Below, one piece after another: positions 24,736 through 34,482 of a DNA stretch of 39,935 bases (position 1 is the stretch's first letter; each line of letters begins with the position of its first letter). The stretch is from assembly GCA_018883865.1 (NCBI GenBank), contig JAHLFI010000140.1, forward strand, positions 1 to 39,935, read 5' to 3'. Position numbers and translations under genes: made by a program. The notes beneath the pieces are model-generated. The model did not search any database. It was not told the DNA's origin and saw nothing but the letters and a program-made list of their open reading frames with translations. This DNA comes from Candidatus Oceanisphaera merdipullorum. Its GTDB lineage: Bacteria; Pseudomonadota; Gammaproteobacteria; Enterobacterales; Aeromonadaceae.

Positions 24736-25560
24736 TTATTGAGCCGTAAACAGGCTCGGCCAATCTTGTCGATTTTCACCCAGCACTAAGAAGTAAGGAT
24801 TAAGTAACTGCTCGGTATTGGCATAACTGAGCGTGTCACCGTTCAACTGCACCACGCACCCGCCGGCTTGCTCCACCACGCATTGCGCCGCTGCGGTATC
24901 CCACAACGAGGTAGGGCCTAATCGCGGATAGACATCGGCACTGCCTTCGGCCACTAGACACAATTTAAGTGAGCTGCCCATGGGCACTAACTCATGCTCA
25001 CCTAATTGCGCCAGTAATGCCGGCATAGCGTCCCCCCCGTGAGAGCGACTGCCCACCAGTCGCCACGGATTACCCGCGTGATGAGTGGCAACTTTCAACT
25101 GAGTCACTTGGTCTTGGGCGTCAATTTTCTCGGCACCCAAATGAATGGCCGCACGATAGCAAACTTCCAAGGCGGGGGCATACACCACGCCTAATATCGA
25201 CTTGCCGTGCTCGATAAGCGCGATATTGACGGTAAATTCGCCGTTGCGTTTAATAAATTCCTTGGTGCCATCCAGCGGGTCTATTAACCAATAACGGCCT
25301 TGGGCATCGGCACCGGTAAACGCGGCTGTGTCTTCTTCCGATAATACCGGCAGCAAGGGGGACAAGCGGCTCAGTTGCTGCTCAATCAAATGATGAGCAG
25401 CTTGATCAGCTTCGGTGAGCGGTGACTGATCGGCTTTCTCAGTCACCGCAATCGGGCGGCTGTAAATGTCCATGATGGCGGCCCCAGCCGCACGCGCTAT
25501 GGCTTCCACTTCGCTCAATAGCTGGCGATTAATAGGGTGATTTATCATTAATATTGGCAT
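24736..25560 (-). CDS. cysQ: 3'(2'),5'-bisphosphate nucleotidase CysQ (274 aa)
   Basis: CysQ removes the 3' phosphate of pAp (and PAPS), a by-product of sulfate assimilation; members of the family are often inhibited by lithium or sodium. It is a Mg-dependent inositol-monophosphatase fold enzyme. Metal ligands are visible in LSEED (73-77), IDPLDGTKEF (93-102) and LWDTAAAQCV (219-228, D221). Length is slightly above E. coli (246). Two ATG codons are possible, at 25560 and 25548; neither has an ideal ribosome site, so the first four residues are uncertain. It is divergent from ybiT and convergent with the USP gene. Confidence 0.95.
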   Translation of the reverse strand: MPILMINHPINRQLLSEVEAIARAAGAAIMDIYSRPIAVTEKADQSPLTEADQAAHHLIEQQLSRLSPLLPVLSEEDTAAFTGADAQGRYWLIDPLDGTKEFIKRNGEFTVNIALIEHGKSILGVVYAPALEVCYRAAIHLGAEKIDAQDQVTQLKVATHHAGNPWRLVGSRSHGGDAMPALLAQLGEHELVPMGSSLKLCLVAEGSADVYPRLGPTSLWDTAAAQCVVEQAGGCVVQLNGDTLSYANTEQLLNPYFLVLGENRQDWPSLFTAQ

Positions 25561-25707
25561 CCTGCATCGGGCTCTTGAAATATAGCGATATAGTATAAAA
25601 AAATTAAGCTTATGCCTATTTAATCAAAATCGGCGGGTAAGCAAGTTGGCATGGCAGGCGGCGTTGAGTGTGCATGGGTTAAGTGACGCGATAAATACGT
25701 CCATTCT

Positions 25708-25736
25708 TTGAACTTTTCCTCGACTGTCGGTATCCT
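25708..25736 (+). promoter_or_regulatory. ybiT: Possible promoter of ybiT
   Basis: TTGAAC (25708-25713) and TATCCT (25731-25736) are 17 bases apart in the cysQ-ybiT divergent region. The leader would be about 50 bases and has no clear Shine-Dalgarno. Confidence 0.4.
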
Positions 25737-25793
25737 TACCCACTTCTGGCGTTCACGCCTGTCTTCTTCGTTCTTTAATTGTGAGTTTGCTTC

Positions 25794-27386
25794 TTGATTT
25801 CCACCAATAATATCACCATGCAATTTGGCGCTAAGCCGCTGTTTGAAAACATCTCCGTTAAATTTGGCGACGGTAACCGTTATGGCCTAATTGGCGCCAA
25901 TGGCTGCGGTAAGTCTACCTTCATGAAAATTTTGGGTGGCGATCTGGATCCAAGCTCTGGCCACGTGAGCCTAGATGTGAATGAGCGTCTGGGTAAGCTG
26001 CGCCAAGATCAATTCGCCTATGAAGAATTTCGCGTGCTGGACGTGGTCATGATGGGCCACGCCGAGTTGTGGGCCGCTCTTCATGAGCGCGATGCAATAT
26101 ATGCCAACCTTGAAGCCACCGATGAAATGTACATGCGTGCTGCCGAGCTAGAGGGCGAAGTGGCCGAATACGACGGTTACACCGCCGAATCGCGTGCCGG
26201 TGAGCTGTTATTGGGCGTAGGTATTCCTCTTGAGCAGCACTCGGGCCCGATGAGCGAAGTGGCACCGGGCTTAAAGCTACGTGTATTGTTGGCGCAAGCC
26301 TTGTTCTCCGATCCAGAAGTGCTGCTGCTCGATGAGCCAACCAACAACTTGGACATAGACACCATTCGTTGGCTGGAAAGCGCGCTCAACGAGCGTAACA
26401 GCACCATGATCATCATCTCCCATGACCGTCACTTCTTAAACAGTGTCTGTACCCATATGGCGGATCTGGACTTTGGTGAGCTGCGCGTTTATCCAGGCAA
26501 CTACGACAACTACACGCTGGCCTCTAACCAAGCCCGTGAGCGTTTGATGTCTGATAACGCCAAAAAGAAAAGTCAAATTGCTGATCTGCAGTCGTTTGTT
26601 GCGCGCTTTAGTGCCAACGCTTCTAAAGCCCGTCAGGCCACTTCTCGTGCCAAGCAGATCGACAAAATCGTTTTAGAAGAAGTGAAAGCTTCCAGCCGTC
26701 AGCACCCCTTTATGCGCTTTGAGCAAGAGAAAAAGCTCTACCGTAACGTGCTTGAAATGGAAGACATGTGCCAAGGTTACGATGGCAATGTGTTGTTAAA
26801 AGATTTGAATGTATTGGTGGAAGTGGGCGAGCGCATCGCGATTTTGGGTGCTAACGGTATCGGTAAAACCACACTGGCGAAAACCCTAGTGGGCGAATTA
26901 TCCCCCATGAGTGGCCGTTGTAAGTGGTCAGAAAACGTTAAAATTGGTTATTACGCGCAAGATCACGCCAGTGACTTCGATATGGACATTACGGTGTTCG
27001 ACTGGATGAGCCAGTGGCAGCAAGCCGACGATGACGAGCAAAGCGTGCGTGGCGTGTTAGGCCGTTTGCTATTTAACCAAGACGACATTAAGAAAAAAGT
27101 GAAGGTGTTGTCGGGCGGTGAGCAAGGTCGCATGTTGTTTGGCAAATTGATGATGCAAAAGCCCAATATCTTGGTGATGGATGAACCGACCAACCACTTG
27201 GATATGGAATCTATTGAATCACTCAATATGGCGCTGGAAATGTACCCAGGCACTTTGATCTTCGTGTCTCATGACCGTGAATTTGTGTCGTCATTGGCGA
27301 CCCGTATTTTAGAACTCACCGAAGATGGCCTGCGTAACTTTAGCGGCAGCTACGAAGAATACTTGCGTGAGAAAGGCGTACTTTAA
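25794..27386 (+). CDS. ybiT: ABC-F ATPase YbiT (530 aa)
   Basis: ABC-F proteins bind the ribosomal E site and adjust translation; they have no membrane part. Two ATPase domains are seen. Walker A motifs are GANGCGKST (34-42) and GANGIGKTT (352-360). The second signature LSGGEQGR starts at 439, while the first is the variant [12 protein letters not shown] typical of YbiT. Both Walker B regions read LDEPTNNLD and MDEPTNHLD. The linker between them is rich in Lys and Arg (about 245-300). Length equals E. coli YbiT (530). The start must be the TTG at 25794, because an in-frame stop lies four codons upstream and [12 protein letters not shown] matches the family; it has no obvious ribosome site. 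Confidence 0.96.
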   Translation: MISTNNITMQFGAKPLFENISVKFGDGNRYGLIGANGCGKSTFMKILGGDLDPSSGHVSLDVNERLGKLRQDQFAYEEFRVLDVVMMGHAELWAALHERDAIYANLEATDEMYMRAAELEGEVAEYDGYTAESRAGELLLGVGIPLEQHSGPMSEVAPGLKLRVLLAQALFSDPEVLLLDEPTNNLDIDTIRWLESALNERNSTMIIISHDRHFLNSVCTHMADLDFGELRVYPGNYDNYTLASNQARERLMSDNAKKKSQIADLQSFVARFSANASKARQATSRAKQIDKIVLEEVKASSRQHPFMRFEQEKKLYRNVLEMEDMCQGYDGNVLLKDLNVLVEVGERIAILGANGIGKTTLAKTLVGELSPMSGRCKWSENVKIGYYAQDHASDFDMDITVFDWMSQWQQADDDEQSVRGVLGRLLFNQDDIKKKVKVLSGGEQGRMLFGKLMMQKPNILVMDEPTNHLDMESIESLNMALEMYPGTLIFVSHDREFVSSLATRILELTEDGLRNFSGSYEEYLREKGVL

Positions 27387-27408
27387 GCCTCACTAACATA
27401 CTGATGTA

Positions 27409-27445
27409 AAAACGCCCCAACGTGCTTAGCTCGTTGGGGCGTTTT
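27409..27445. terminator. Bidirectional terminator after ybiT
   Basis: A perfect 14-bp stem (27409-27422 with 27432-27445) with a 9-base loop and A/T tracts on both sides. It ends ybiT and can also end the minus-strand USP transcript, whose stop codon is at 27510. Confidence 0.93.
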
Positions 27446-27509
27446 GTTTTTGCTGTTGCGCATTAATTAGCACACATCACTTACCATAAGTCGCGGATGT
27501 TAAAATTTC

Positions 27510-28364
27510 TTATCTTAAGATTAACAGCGGCTTGGTAGACTCTTGCAGCATTAGGTTGGTAATACTGCCTAGCAACCACAGGCGGATACGAGAATGACCA
27601 TAGGCGCCCATCACCAATAAGTCGATATCCTGTTGTTCTTGATAGGCGAGCAAGTTTCTCTTCACTTCACCCTGCAACAACTTAGCCGAGGCCTTTAAGC
27701 CGGCGACTTCCAGCTGTAAGCGCGCCACTTCTAATTGTTCTAGGTTGTGCGGATCTGCGTCGGCCACCATTACTAAATGGCATTCTAACCCCTTAAACAA
27801 GGGCGATGTAGCTAGCATCTCCACGCCTTTAAGGCTGGTTGCACTGCCATCGAAGGCGAGCATCACTTTTTTCGGTGTTTTAAATACGTCCCAAGTGAGT
27901 AACAGCGGTTTGTCTGTGGTGCGGATAACTTGCTCCACATGACTGCCTAACCGACTCAGATCGTTATCTTCGTTGGCACCTTGGCGACCCATTACCAATA
28001 ATTGGCAATAATCATCATATTGCTCGATTTCATGTACTAAACGTCCGACACGCTGAATGGTGCGGGGCGCGGCATAACCTGCCGCCTGAATATGATTGCT
28101 GGCAAGCTCGAGAATTTGGCGGCTGTGCTCTTTGGCCAAGGCGGCGCGTTTGGTGTCTAGATCGACCAGCTCTTGAGTGATGTTATCTTGTGGGGTGAGG
28201 CTGGCGGCACCGCTAATACTAAATAGTAGGGTGGGTTCAGATTTAGGTAATACATGTAATAACACCAGGGATGCACCCAACTGACTGCTTGCCCAAGCTG
28301 CATAATCGCAAACCGTAGTGGTGTGTTTAGAACCGTCAATACAGGCTAGTACGTTTGTCTTCAT
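27510..28364 (-). CDS. Universal stress protein with two USP domains (284 aa)
   Basis: This tandem USP opens with the first beta strand MKTNVLACIDGSKHTTTV. Domain 2 contains a full ATP motif, GAYGHSRIRLWLLGS (G-x2-G-x9-GS). Domain 1 has GRQGANEDNDLSRLGS, also close to complete. It is a clear paralogue of the next USP upstream, sharing GAYGHSRIR and the FKDPKKV/FKTPKKV region. I start at the ATG at 28364, eight bases after GGGA; an ATG two codons earlier is possible. The gap to the upstream USP is about 200 bases, long enough for a promoter of its own. Role: stress survival, ligand unknown. Confidence 0.9.
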   Translation of the reverse strand: MKTNVLACIDGSKHTTTVCDYAAWASSQLGASLVLLHVLPKSEPTLLFSISGAASLTPQDNITQELVDLDTKRAALAKEHSRQILELASNHIQAAGYAAPRTIQRVGRLVHEIEQYDDYCQLLVMGRQGANEDNDLSRLGSHVEQVIRTTDKPLLLTWDVFKTPKKVMLAFDGSATSLKGVEMLATSPLFKGLECHLVMVADADPHNLEQLEVARLQLEVAGLKASAKLLQGEVKRNLLAYQEQQDIDLLVMGAYGHSRIRLWLLGSITNLMLQESTKPLLILR

Positions 28365-28572
28365 GAGCATTATCCCGTTGATTAAGTTGTTTATTTAAAT
28401 ACAAGAATCGCGGGGGCTTCGATTCGAAATTAATGTAGCACACATTAAGTAAGTTAGAAGCCATTCCAATCAAGTATCATAAATTTGTCACAAAACTAAT
28501 AAAAAGAATTAGTTAGCACTACTCGGTTTAGAATTTTTAGCGCAAGATGGACAGCTACTCAGCATATTTTCT

Positions 28573-29436
28573 TTAGCGCAGAATAAGCAGCGGTACCTTG
28601 GCCTGCTTTATCATGGCAAGCGTGGTACTGCCCAGCAGCAACTGGCGGATCCGTGAATGACCGTAGGCACCCATCACCATCATATCTAGCCCAAATTCAG
28701 CTTGATATTCACTGAGCGTCCGCTCCACAGACCCTGATAATATCCGAGTTACTACTGTGATATCCGCTTGCTGTAATAGCGCTTGTGCCCAGCTGATTTG
28801 CTCTTGATGAGTGTGGTTATCCTCGCCCACTAACACCAAATGCAACTCTAACCCTGCCAGTAAGCGACTATGGGCCAATTGAGTAACGGCGGCGCGGGTG
28901 CTGGCACTGGCGTCAAAGGCTAACAACACTTTTTTCGGATCCTTAAAATAATCTTTAGTCAGCAGCATGGGGCAGTTTAAGCCGCGGGTAATCGCTTCCA
29001 CGTGGCGGCCTAAATGCGGCGAGTCCGCCGATGAATTTGCTCCGTGGCGGCCTAAGACTAACAGACGAGTACAGGGTGCAAATTCAACTAAGGTCTCTAG
29101 CAGCGAGCCGTGGCGTTGCACAGGATTTGCCAATACACCGCCTTTTAGTGCGTGGGCCTGCGCGGCTTCCAACAGCAAACGGCCGCGCTCACTGGACTCT
29201 TTGTTTTGTTTGGCATCCAACTCACTTAAGTAAGCTAATAATTGCTCTTGGCTGCCAAGGCCTATGCTGCCACTTAAGTCGGGCGGCACGGCGGCGGCGG
29301 CCTTGTTGGGCACGTGCAATAATTGCAGCGGGGCGCCCAAACGCAAACTGGCCCACATGGCGGCGTCGGCAACGGCATTGGCGTAACGTGAGCCATCGAT
29401 GCAGGCGATGACATTGGTTGTTATATTCGTGGTCAT
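28573..29436 (-). CDS. Universal stress protein with two USP domains (287 aa)
   Basis: A second tandem USP. Domain 1 begins NVIACIDGSRYANAVADAAM and carries GRHGANSSADSPHLGR, in which the final Ser is replaced by Arg. Domain 2 ends with GAYGHSRIRQLLLGSTT, a complete ATP-binding loop. AAGGA lies seven bases before the ATG at 29436. The start codon comes only 10 bases after the SulP stop codon, so the two are almost certainly one operon, a pairing that suggests the USP senses or controls the transporter. It is a paralogue of the USP that follows it. Confidence 0.92.
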   Translation of the reverse strand: MTTNITTNVIACIDGSRYANAVADAAMWASLRLGAPLQLLHVPNKAAAAVPPDLSGSIGLGSQEQLLAYLSELDAKQNKESSERGRLLLEAAQAHALKGGVLANPVQRHGSLLETLVEFAPCTRLLVLGRHGANSSADSPHLGRHVEAITRGLNCPMLLTKDYFKDPKKVLLAFDASASTRAAVTQLAHSRLLAGLELHLVLVGEDNHTHQEQISWAQALLQQADITVVTRILSGSVERTLSEYQAEFGLDMMVMGAYGHSRIRQLLLGSTTLAMIKQAKVPLLILR

Positions 29437-29446
29437 AGAGCTGTCC

Positions 29447-30928
29447 TTATTTGCCCGTTAGCTTAACCGTACCGCTATCTTTATGTAGACCAAAGCGATC
29501 CACTAAGGTGGCACTGGCTTTATTTAGGCCGATAATTTCCACTTCGGCTCCTTCGCGCTTAAAACGTAACACCACTTTATCAAGTGCAGCTATGGCACTA
29601 ATATCCCAAAAATGGGCGCGACTGACATCAATGCGCACCTGGGTGAGTACTTCTTTAACATCAAACGCCGCCACAAACTGCTCAGTGGAGGTAAAAAATA
29701 CTTGGCCAACCACCTGATAATCGCGTGTGTTTTTTTGCGTCTGGCTGCTGGTGACCGCTAGCAGTCGGCTGATTTTCTGCGCAAAAAACAAGGCGCTTAA
29801 CAACACGCCGACTAAGACACCATAAGCTAAGTTATGGCTATAGACCACCACTGCGACTGTGGCGAACATCACAATATTAGAGCTGAGCGGATGGGTTTTA
29901 ATATTTGCTATTGAGCTCCAACTAAAGGTACCGATAGAGACCATTATCATCACGGCTACTAGAGCTGCCATGGGGATCAGCGATACCCATTCCCCCAAAA
30001 AAACTACCATCATGAGTAACACCACGCCTGCCACTAGCGTCGAGAGCCGGCCTCGGCCGCCAGATTTAACGTTGATTACTGACTGGCCAATCATTGCGCA
30101 GCCCGCCATGCCGCCGAGTAAGCCGGTCGCTAAGTTGGCGATACCTTGACCTTTACATTCGCGGTTTTTATCACTTGGAGTGTCGGTTAAGTCATCCAAT
30201 ATGGTGGCGGTCATCAGTGACTCTAACAAACCCACTATGGCTAATGACAAAGAATAGGGAAAAATAATAGCCAGAGTTTCAAAATTCAGTGGTACATCTG
30301 GCCATAAAAACATGGGCAGACTGTTGGGCAAGTCACCTTTGCTGCCTACATTAGGCACCTCTATGCCAAAGTAAACGGCAACCAGCGTCAGAACCACAAT
30401 ACACACCAAAGGCGAGGGCAGCAGTTTGCCTAAATAGGGGATTAACGGCAGCAGGTAAACAATGGCCAGACCTGCAGCTGCCATCGCGTATACATGCCAA
30501 CTGCCGCCCATTAGCTCCTCAATTTGCACGATAAAAATCAAAATGGCCAAGGCATTCACGAAGCCTGTGACCACTGACGTAGACACAAAGCGCATCAGCT
30601 TGGCCAAGCGAAAATACCCGACCAGTAACTGCAACACACCACAGAGCAAGGTGGCGGCCAGTAAATACTGCAAGCCGTGATCCCTCACTAGTGTCACGAT
30701 CACGAGCGCCATGGCACCGGTGGCGGCCGAGATCATGGCCGGTCGACCGCCAGCAAAGGCAATTACCACCGCCATGCTAAACGAGGCATATAAACTGACC
30801 TTAGGGTCTACGCCGGCAATGACCGCAAAGGCCAATGCTTCGGGTATTAAGGCTAAGGCCACCACTAACCCGGCCAGTACATCGCCACGAACATTAAAAA
30901 ACCACGTCTGTTTTAGCTGAGCTAACAT
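29447..30928 (-). CDS. SulP family anion transporter with STAS domain (493 aa)
   Basis: SulP proteins carry sulfate, bicarbonate, chloride or dicarboxylates across the inner membrane. About 12-14 hydrophobic segments span residues 15-400. The family start reads RGDVLAGLVVALALIPEALAFA, and GGRPAMISAATGAMA matches the substrate-site region of helix 3. A short C-terminal STAS domain (about 410-493) includes RIDVSRAHFWDISAIAALDKV. Relatives next to USP genes are often annotated as sulfate permeases, and some marine ones take up bicarbonate; the substrate here is open. I start at 30928, where MLAQLKQTWFFNVRGD fits the family; an upstream in-frame extension of 18 residues does not. Confidence 0.88.
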   Translation of the reverse strand: MLAQLKQTWFFNVRGDVLAGLVVALALIPEALAFAVIAGVDPKVSLYASFSMAVVIAFAGGRPAMISAATGAMALVIVTLVRDHGLQYLLAATLLCGVLQLLVGYFRLAKLMRFVSTSVVTGFVNALAILIFIVQIEELMGGSWHVYAMAAAGLAIVYLLPLIPYLGKLLPSPLVCIVVLTLVAVYFGIEVPNVGSKGDLPNSLPMFLWPDVPLNFETLAIIFPYSLSLAIVGLLESLMTATILDDLTDTPSDKNRECKGQGIANLATGLLGGMAGCAMIGQSVINVKSGGRGRLSTLVAGVVLLMMVVFLGEWVSLIPMAALVAVMIMVSIGTFSWSSIANIKTHPLSSNIVMFATVAVVVYSHNLAYGVLVGVLLSALFFAQKISRLLAVTSSQTQKNTRDYQVVGQVFFTSTEQFVAAFDVKEVLTQVRIDVSRAHFWDISAIAALDKVVLRFKREGAEVEIIGLNKASATLVDRFGLHKDSGTVKLTGK

Positions 30929-31157
30929 AAAAAATTCCAAAAATAACAGATTACATAAACGGGATAGAGAGGGGCGTAACACTCTTCAGCGCTAGGCCCA
31001 GTACAAATATAAAAAATATTCCTACTTTTTCGCAGTTACTTTTATTAAACAAAGCGTTTCGGCGGGCCAGTGTTGCTGACCATGTTAAGGACTCACATCA
31101 AGATGACAGCGGCTCAGTCTCGTTACCTAACTTAAGGCCTCTTACAAAAAATTATCG

Positions 31158-32738
31158 CTACACAGGCTGTGATTCAATCACGTGGCGGGCAAAGCCGCTG
31201 CCGGCTTCTTCGTAGATATTAAAGATATCGTCGGCACCTAACTCACGCAGTTGTGCGCCTTCATCTGGATAACAAATGATGGCGGCTACTCGACCTTTAA
31301 AATGGTTATAGCGAATTTGCTCCAACGCGTAGAGATTACCCGCATGATTGGGCATGGCGAGAAAGATATATTCTAGCTGCTCGCTGATGCTGGTTTTATC
31401 CCAGAAATCTGAGTCAGAAGCATCGCCTTCGATGGCATTAATATTGAGTTCATTAAGCAAAGCGACTTTTTTAGTGTCGCTGTCTATGCCTAACAATTGG
31501 CCCGGATAACGCGCTTCTAGCTCCATATAAGCACCTTGGCCGATACGGCCCATGCCTACAATCAGTACTCGCGGCTTGCCTAATTCGATAGGTTGATCAT
31601 CGGGGTGTAACTGGGCGTGCTCTCTGGGAGCGAAACGATGCATCAAGCGTCGATACAGGCTTTCGTTATGGGTGTTAAGCGGTGCGGAGGCCACAAAGGA
31701 TAACGCCAGTGCCAGTGACACAACGATCGTCCAGTCATTACTCAATAAGCCTTGTTGCGCGGCCAATGCCGCTACTATCAAGCCAAATTCTGAGTAGTTA
31801 GAGAGGCTAAAGGTGGCCAGTAACGAGGTCCGAATACGCAGCTTGGAACGGCTATACAGCCAGTAATAAATGAGGCTCTTAACGGGCAAGACCAGCAACA
31901 AGAGGGTGGCAATCCAGAGCGCATCGAGCGTGGGCATGCCCTTAAGTCCTATGCTCAAGAAAAATGCCACTAAGAATAGTTCTTTCATATTAAAGAGTGA
32001 CTTGGCCAAGGCCGAGGCACTGTAATGGGATGCCAGCATCATGCCGATGATCAGCGCCCCTAAATCGCCTTTTAACCCTAGCCATTCAAAGCCGCCATAG
32101 CCGACCACCAGCGCTAAAAAGATGGCAAACAGGGTTTGCAGCTCACCGTGACCAATGCGTGCCAAAATCTTAAAGGCTAACCAGCGAATAAGGGGCAATA
32201 AAGCCAGCAAGCCGATGGCCCAGATACTCGGCACAGTCCCCTTAGATATCGTTAAAAACGCCACCGCGAACAGGTCTTGCATCACCAACACCCCAATGGC
32301 GATGCGGCCATAAAAGGTGTTCATGTCGCTGCGCTCTTCCAACACCTTAACCGCAAAGACGGTACTGGAAAAACTCAACGCAAACCCCATAAGCATGGCT
32401 TGGCGCCACTCCAATTCGGCAGCCAAGCTAAAGCCGATGGCTTTAATTGCCAACAGCACTAAGGTGAAAAATAACGTCGACAGCAGGATATGGCCCGAGG
32501 CTGTACCCCATACCTCTTTTCTCAGTAACACCTTGAGATCCAGCTTTAGCCCTATGCTAAACAGCAGCAGTGTTACGCCTAAATTGGCCAAACCGTCGAG
32601 CGTGGCACTGCTTTCGTAGCCCATGGCGTTGAGCACAAACCCTGCCACTAAAAAACCGATTAAGGGTGGCAGGTTAATCAGATAAACGGCTAAACCACAC
32701 CCGAAGGCGATGGCGATAAAAGTGGGATCCATGGGCAT
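31158..32738 (-). CDS. CPA2 cation:proton antiporter with TrkA-N domain (526 aa)
   Basis: This is a Kef/YbaL-type protein that should exchange or leak K+ (or Na+) against H+. The membrane part (about 1-360) has some 11-12 helices. The conserved ALSFSSTVFAVKVLEE (120-135) and MQDLFAVA (153-160, with D155) are core CPA2 motifs. A cytosolic Rossmann domain begins near 388: RVLIVGMGRIGQG has the GxGxxG pattern (395-400), followed by GIDSD and EGDAS. It is shorter than KefC (620) and YbaL (558). The start lies 36 bases after nagD, so they are likely co-transcribed. AAGG is well placed before the ATG. Confidence 0.9.
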   Translation of the reverse strand: MPMDPTFIAIAFGCGLAVYLINLPPLIGFLVAGFVLNAMGYESSATLDGLANLGVTLLLFSIGLKLDLKVLLRKEVWGTASGHILLSTLFFTLVLLAIKAIGFSLAAELEWRQAMLMGFALSFSSTVFAVKVLEERSDMNTFYGRIAIGVLVMQDLFAVAFLTISKGTVPSIWAIGLLALLPLIRWLAFKILARIGHGELQTLFAIFLALVVGYGGFEWLGLKGDLGALIIGMMLASHYSASALAKSLFNMKELFLVAFFLSIGLKGMPTLDALWIATLLLLVLPVKSLIYYWLYSRSKLRIRTSLLATFSLSNYSEFGLIVAALAAQQGLLSNDWTIVVSLALALSFVASAPLNTHNESLYRRLMHRFAPREHAQLHPDDQPIELGKPRVLIVGMGRIGQGAYMELEARYPGQLLGIDSDTKKVALLNELNINAIEGDASDSDFWDKTSISEQLEYIFLAMPNHAGNLYALEQIRYNHFKGRVAAIICYPDEGAQLRELGADDIFNIYEEAGSGFARHVIESQPV

Positions 32739-32774
32739 GCTTAACCTTAACTAAGGTGACCTTAAAAAATCACC

Positions 32775-33527
32775 TTAAAACAAATCAATCTCTGCCGCCG
32801 AGGCATACACATGCTGAGGGCGAAAGGGCATTTTATCGATATCTTTGACTTGGCTGACGCCGGTTAGCACCAGCACGGTTTCAAGACCAGCTTGAAAGCC
32901 CGCTAAAATATCGGTTTTTAAATTATCGCCCACTATGATGGTTTCTTCCGAGTGAGCGTCCATGTGATTAAGCGCGGCGCGAATGATCCACGCGCTAGGT
33001 TTGCCTACATAGAAGGGCTTTTTGCCGGTCATGCGCTCGATAGGGGCACACAAGGCACCGCAAGCCGGATGCATGTGTGGCCCGTGGGTATCGGGATTGG
33101 TGGCAATAAAACGCGCGCCCTCAGACACAAAGCGTGCCGCCATCTGCATCATGGACCAGTTATAGTTGCGGGTTTCGCCCACCACCACAAAGTCGGGGTC
33201 AATGTCGGTAATGGTAAAACCAGCTTTATAGAGCTCGTGTATCAAGGCGCCTTCGCCAATCACATAGGCTTTTTGGCCACTTTGGCGCTTTAAAAAGTCC
33301 GCCGTGGCCATGGCTGAGGTATAAAACACCGACTCGGGCACTTCTATGCCCGCGGAATAAAAGCGATTTTGCAGATCTTTTGGCGTTTGTGACGGGTAAT
33401 TGGTGAGAAATAACAAATTTATTTCTTGCTCGAGTACGCGGCGCACAAAGGCATCAGCCCCGGGAATTAAATCATTGTTATGCAGAATAACGCCATCAAT
33501 ATCACAAATTAGGTTCTTCATTTTCAT
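32775..33527 (-). CDS. nagD: NagD-type HAD phosphatase (250 aa)
   Basis: NagD is a cytoplasmic HAD-superfamily nucleotide monophosphatase (UMP, GMP and others in E. coli). The nucleophile motif is CDIDGV (D9, D11). FLTNYPSQTPKDLQNRF, YTSAMATADFL, ATNPDTHGP, FYVGKPS and IIVGDNLKTDI follow in order. Starting at the ATG at 33527, where AAGGAG sits eight bases upstream, gives exactly 250 residues, as in E. coli. No nagABC genes are near; instead it is followed closely by an antiporter gene, so the name reflects homology only. Confidence 0.95.
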   Translation of the reverse strand: MKMKNLICDIDGVILHNNDLIPGADAFVRRVLEQEINLLFLTNYPSQTPKDLQNRFYSAGIEVPESVFYTSAMATADFLKRQSGQKAYVIGEGALIHELYKAGFTITDIDPDFVVVGETRNYNWSMMQMAARFVSEGARFIATNPDTHGPHMHPACGALCAPIERMTGKKPFYVGKPSAWIIRAALNHMDAHSEETIIVGDNLKTDILAGFQAGLETVLVLTGVSQVKDIDKMPFRPQHVYASAAEIDLF

Positions 33528-33688
33528 CTTTATTCTCCTTGGCACTCGTAGCGTGACGATGGCCAGATTAAGCCTACTAAGAGGATACTCAAACTGACCC
33601 TAACCTCTAACATGTGTCTATCGTGGGGCAAATTCATGACAAAGACGTGACATTTTACCAAGCCGGAGCAATAGAGCTAAGGCATGGC

Positions 33689-34363
33689 TCAGGGGCTTAC
33701 GCACTTTAGTAAAGGCCCTAATTGGTTGACGCGAACACGTATGGTGGCGGCGCGGCCTTGTACGTATGCCGAGGGCCGCCCGGCATTGTATTGACGGGGG
33801 TTAGGCAAGACGGCGGCCAACAGCGCCGATTGGTGCGGCGAAAGCTTGGCCGCTGAAGTATTAAAGTAAGCCTGAGCCGCGGCTTCGGCGCCATAAATCC
33901 CCGGCCCAAATTCGGCAATGTTTAGATATAAGGTCATGATGCGCTCTTTGGGTAATATCAGCTCCAACATGGGGGTATACACGGCTTCTAAGCCTTTGCG
34001 TACTAAGCTGCGGCTCGGCCACAGATACAGGTTTTTGGCGGTTTGCATGCTAATGGTGCTGCCACCGCGTAATTTACCATCATGTTTAAACTCGCTGGCC
34101 ACGTCTTTAAATGCGCCCCAGTCAAAGCCACTGTGTTGGCAAAATTTGTTATCTTCACTCGCAATGACCGAGTTTTTCAGCGAGGTAGCGATACTGTGTG
34201 CGGGTTGCCAGTGTTTGTTAACACTTTCACCTTCAAACAGGCGGATCACCATTAATGGCGTCACGGGTACTGGCAGATAGCGATAGATTAAGGTCAATAT
34301 CAGCGGCAGCACTATCACCAGTGCTAACAGCCAGCGCAGCAAGCGTTTGAGAAAAGAAAACAT
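33689..34363 (-). CDS. mtgA: Monofunctional peptidoglycan glycosyltransferase MtgA (224 aa)
   Basis: MtgA polymerises lipid II into glycan strands at the outer face of the inner membrane. One N-terminal membrane anchor (about 6-28) is followed by a GT51 domain. The catalytic glutamate is E70 in IASEDNKFCQHSGFDW. LRGGSTISMQTAKNLYLWPSRS (98-119) and LYLNIAEFGPGIYGAEAAA (145-163) are the other signatures. The start could be the ATG at 34363 or the TTG just before it; the AAGGA upstream fits the TTG spacing slightly better. It is divergent from the adenine deaminase gene. Confidence 0.95.
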   Translation of the reverse strand: MFSFLKRLLRWLLALVIVLPLILTLIYRYLPVPVTPLMVIRLFEGESVNKHWQPAHSIATSLKNSVIASEDNKFCQHSGFDWGAFKDVASEFKHDGKLRGGSTISMQTAKNLYLWPSRSLVRKGLEAVYTPMLELILPKERIMTLYLNIAEFGPGIYGAEAAAQAYFNTSAAKLSPHQSALLAAVLPNPRQYNAGRPSAYVQGRAATIRVRVNQLGPLLKCVSP

Positions 34364-34482
34364 CAATAAAGCGTCCTTAATTATGGCCTTTTGCTATTAG
34401 GTCACACTTCCAACACTTAGCCCAGCATGGTGCTGGCATTAGTGAGTAAATGCTTGTTATGTTTTAACTTATGCGTCTGTAA

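Noticed and set aside
25620-25823. 67-codon minus-strand frame between cysQ and ybiT
   Set aside because: It overlaps the ybiT start, is highly charged without a domain, and has no ribosome site.
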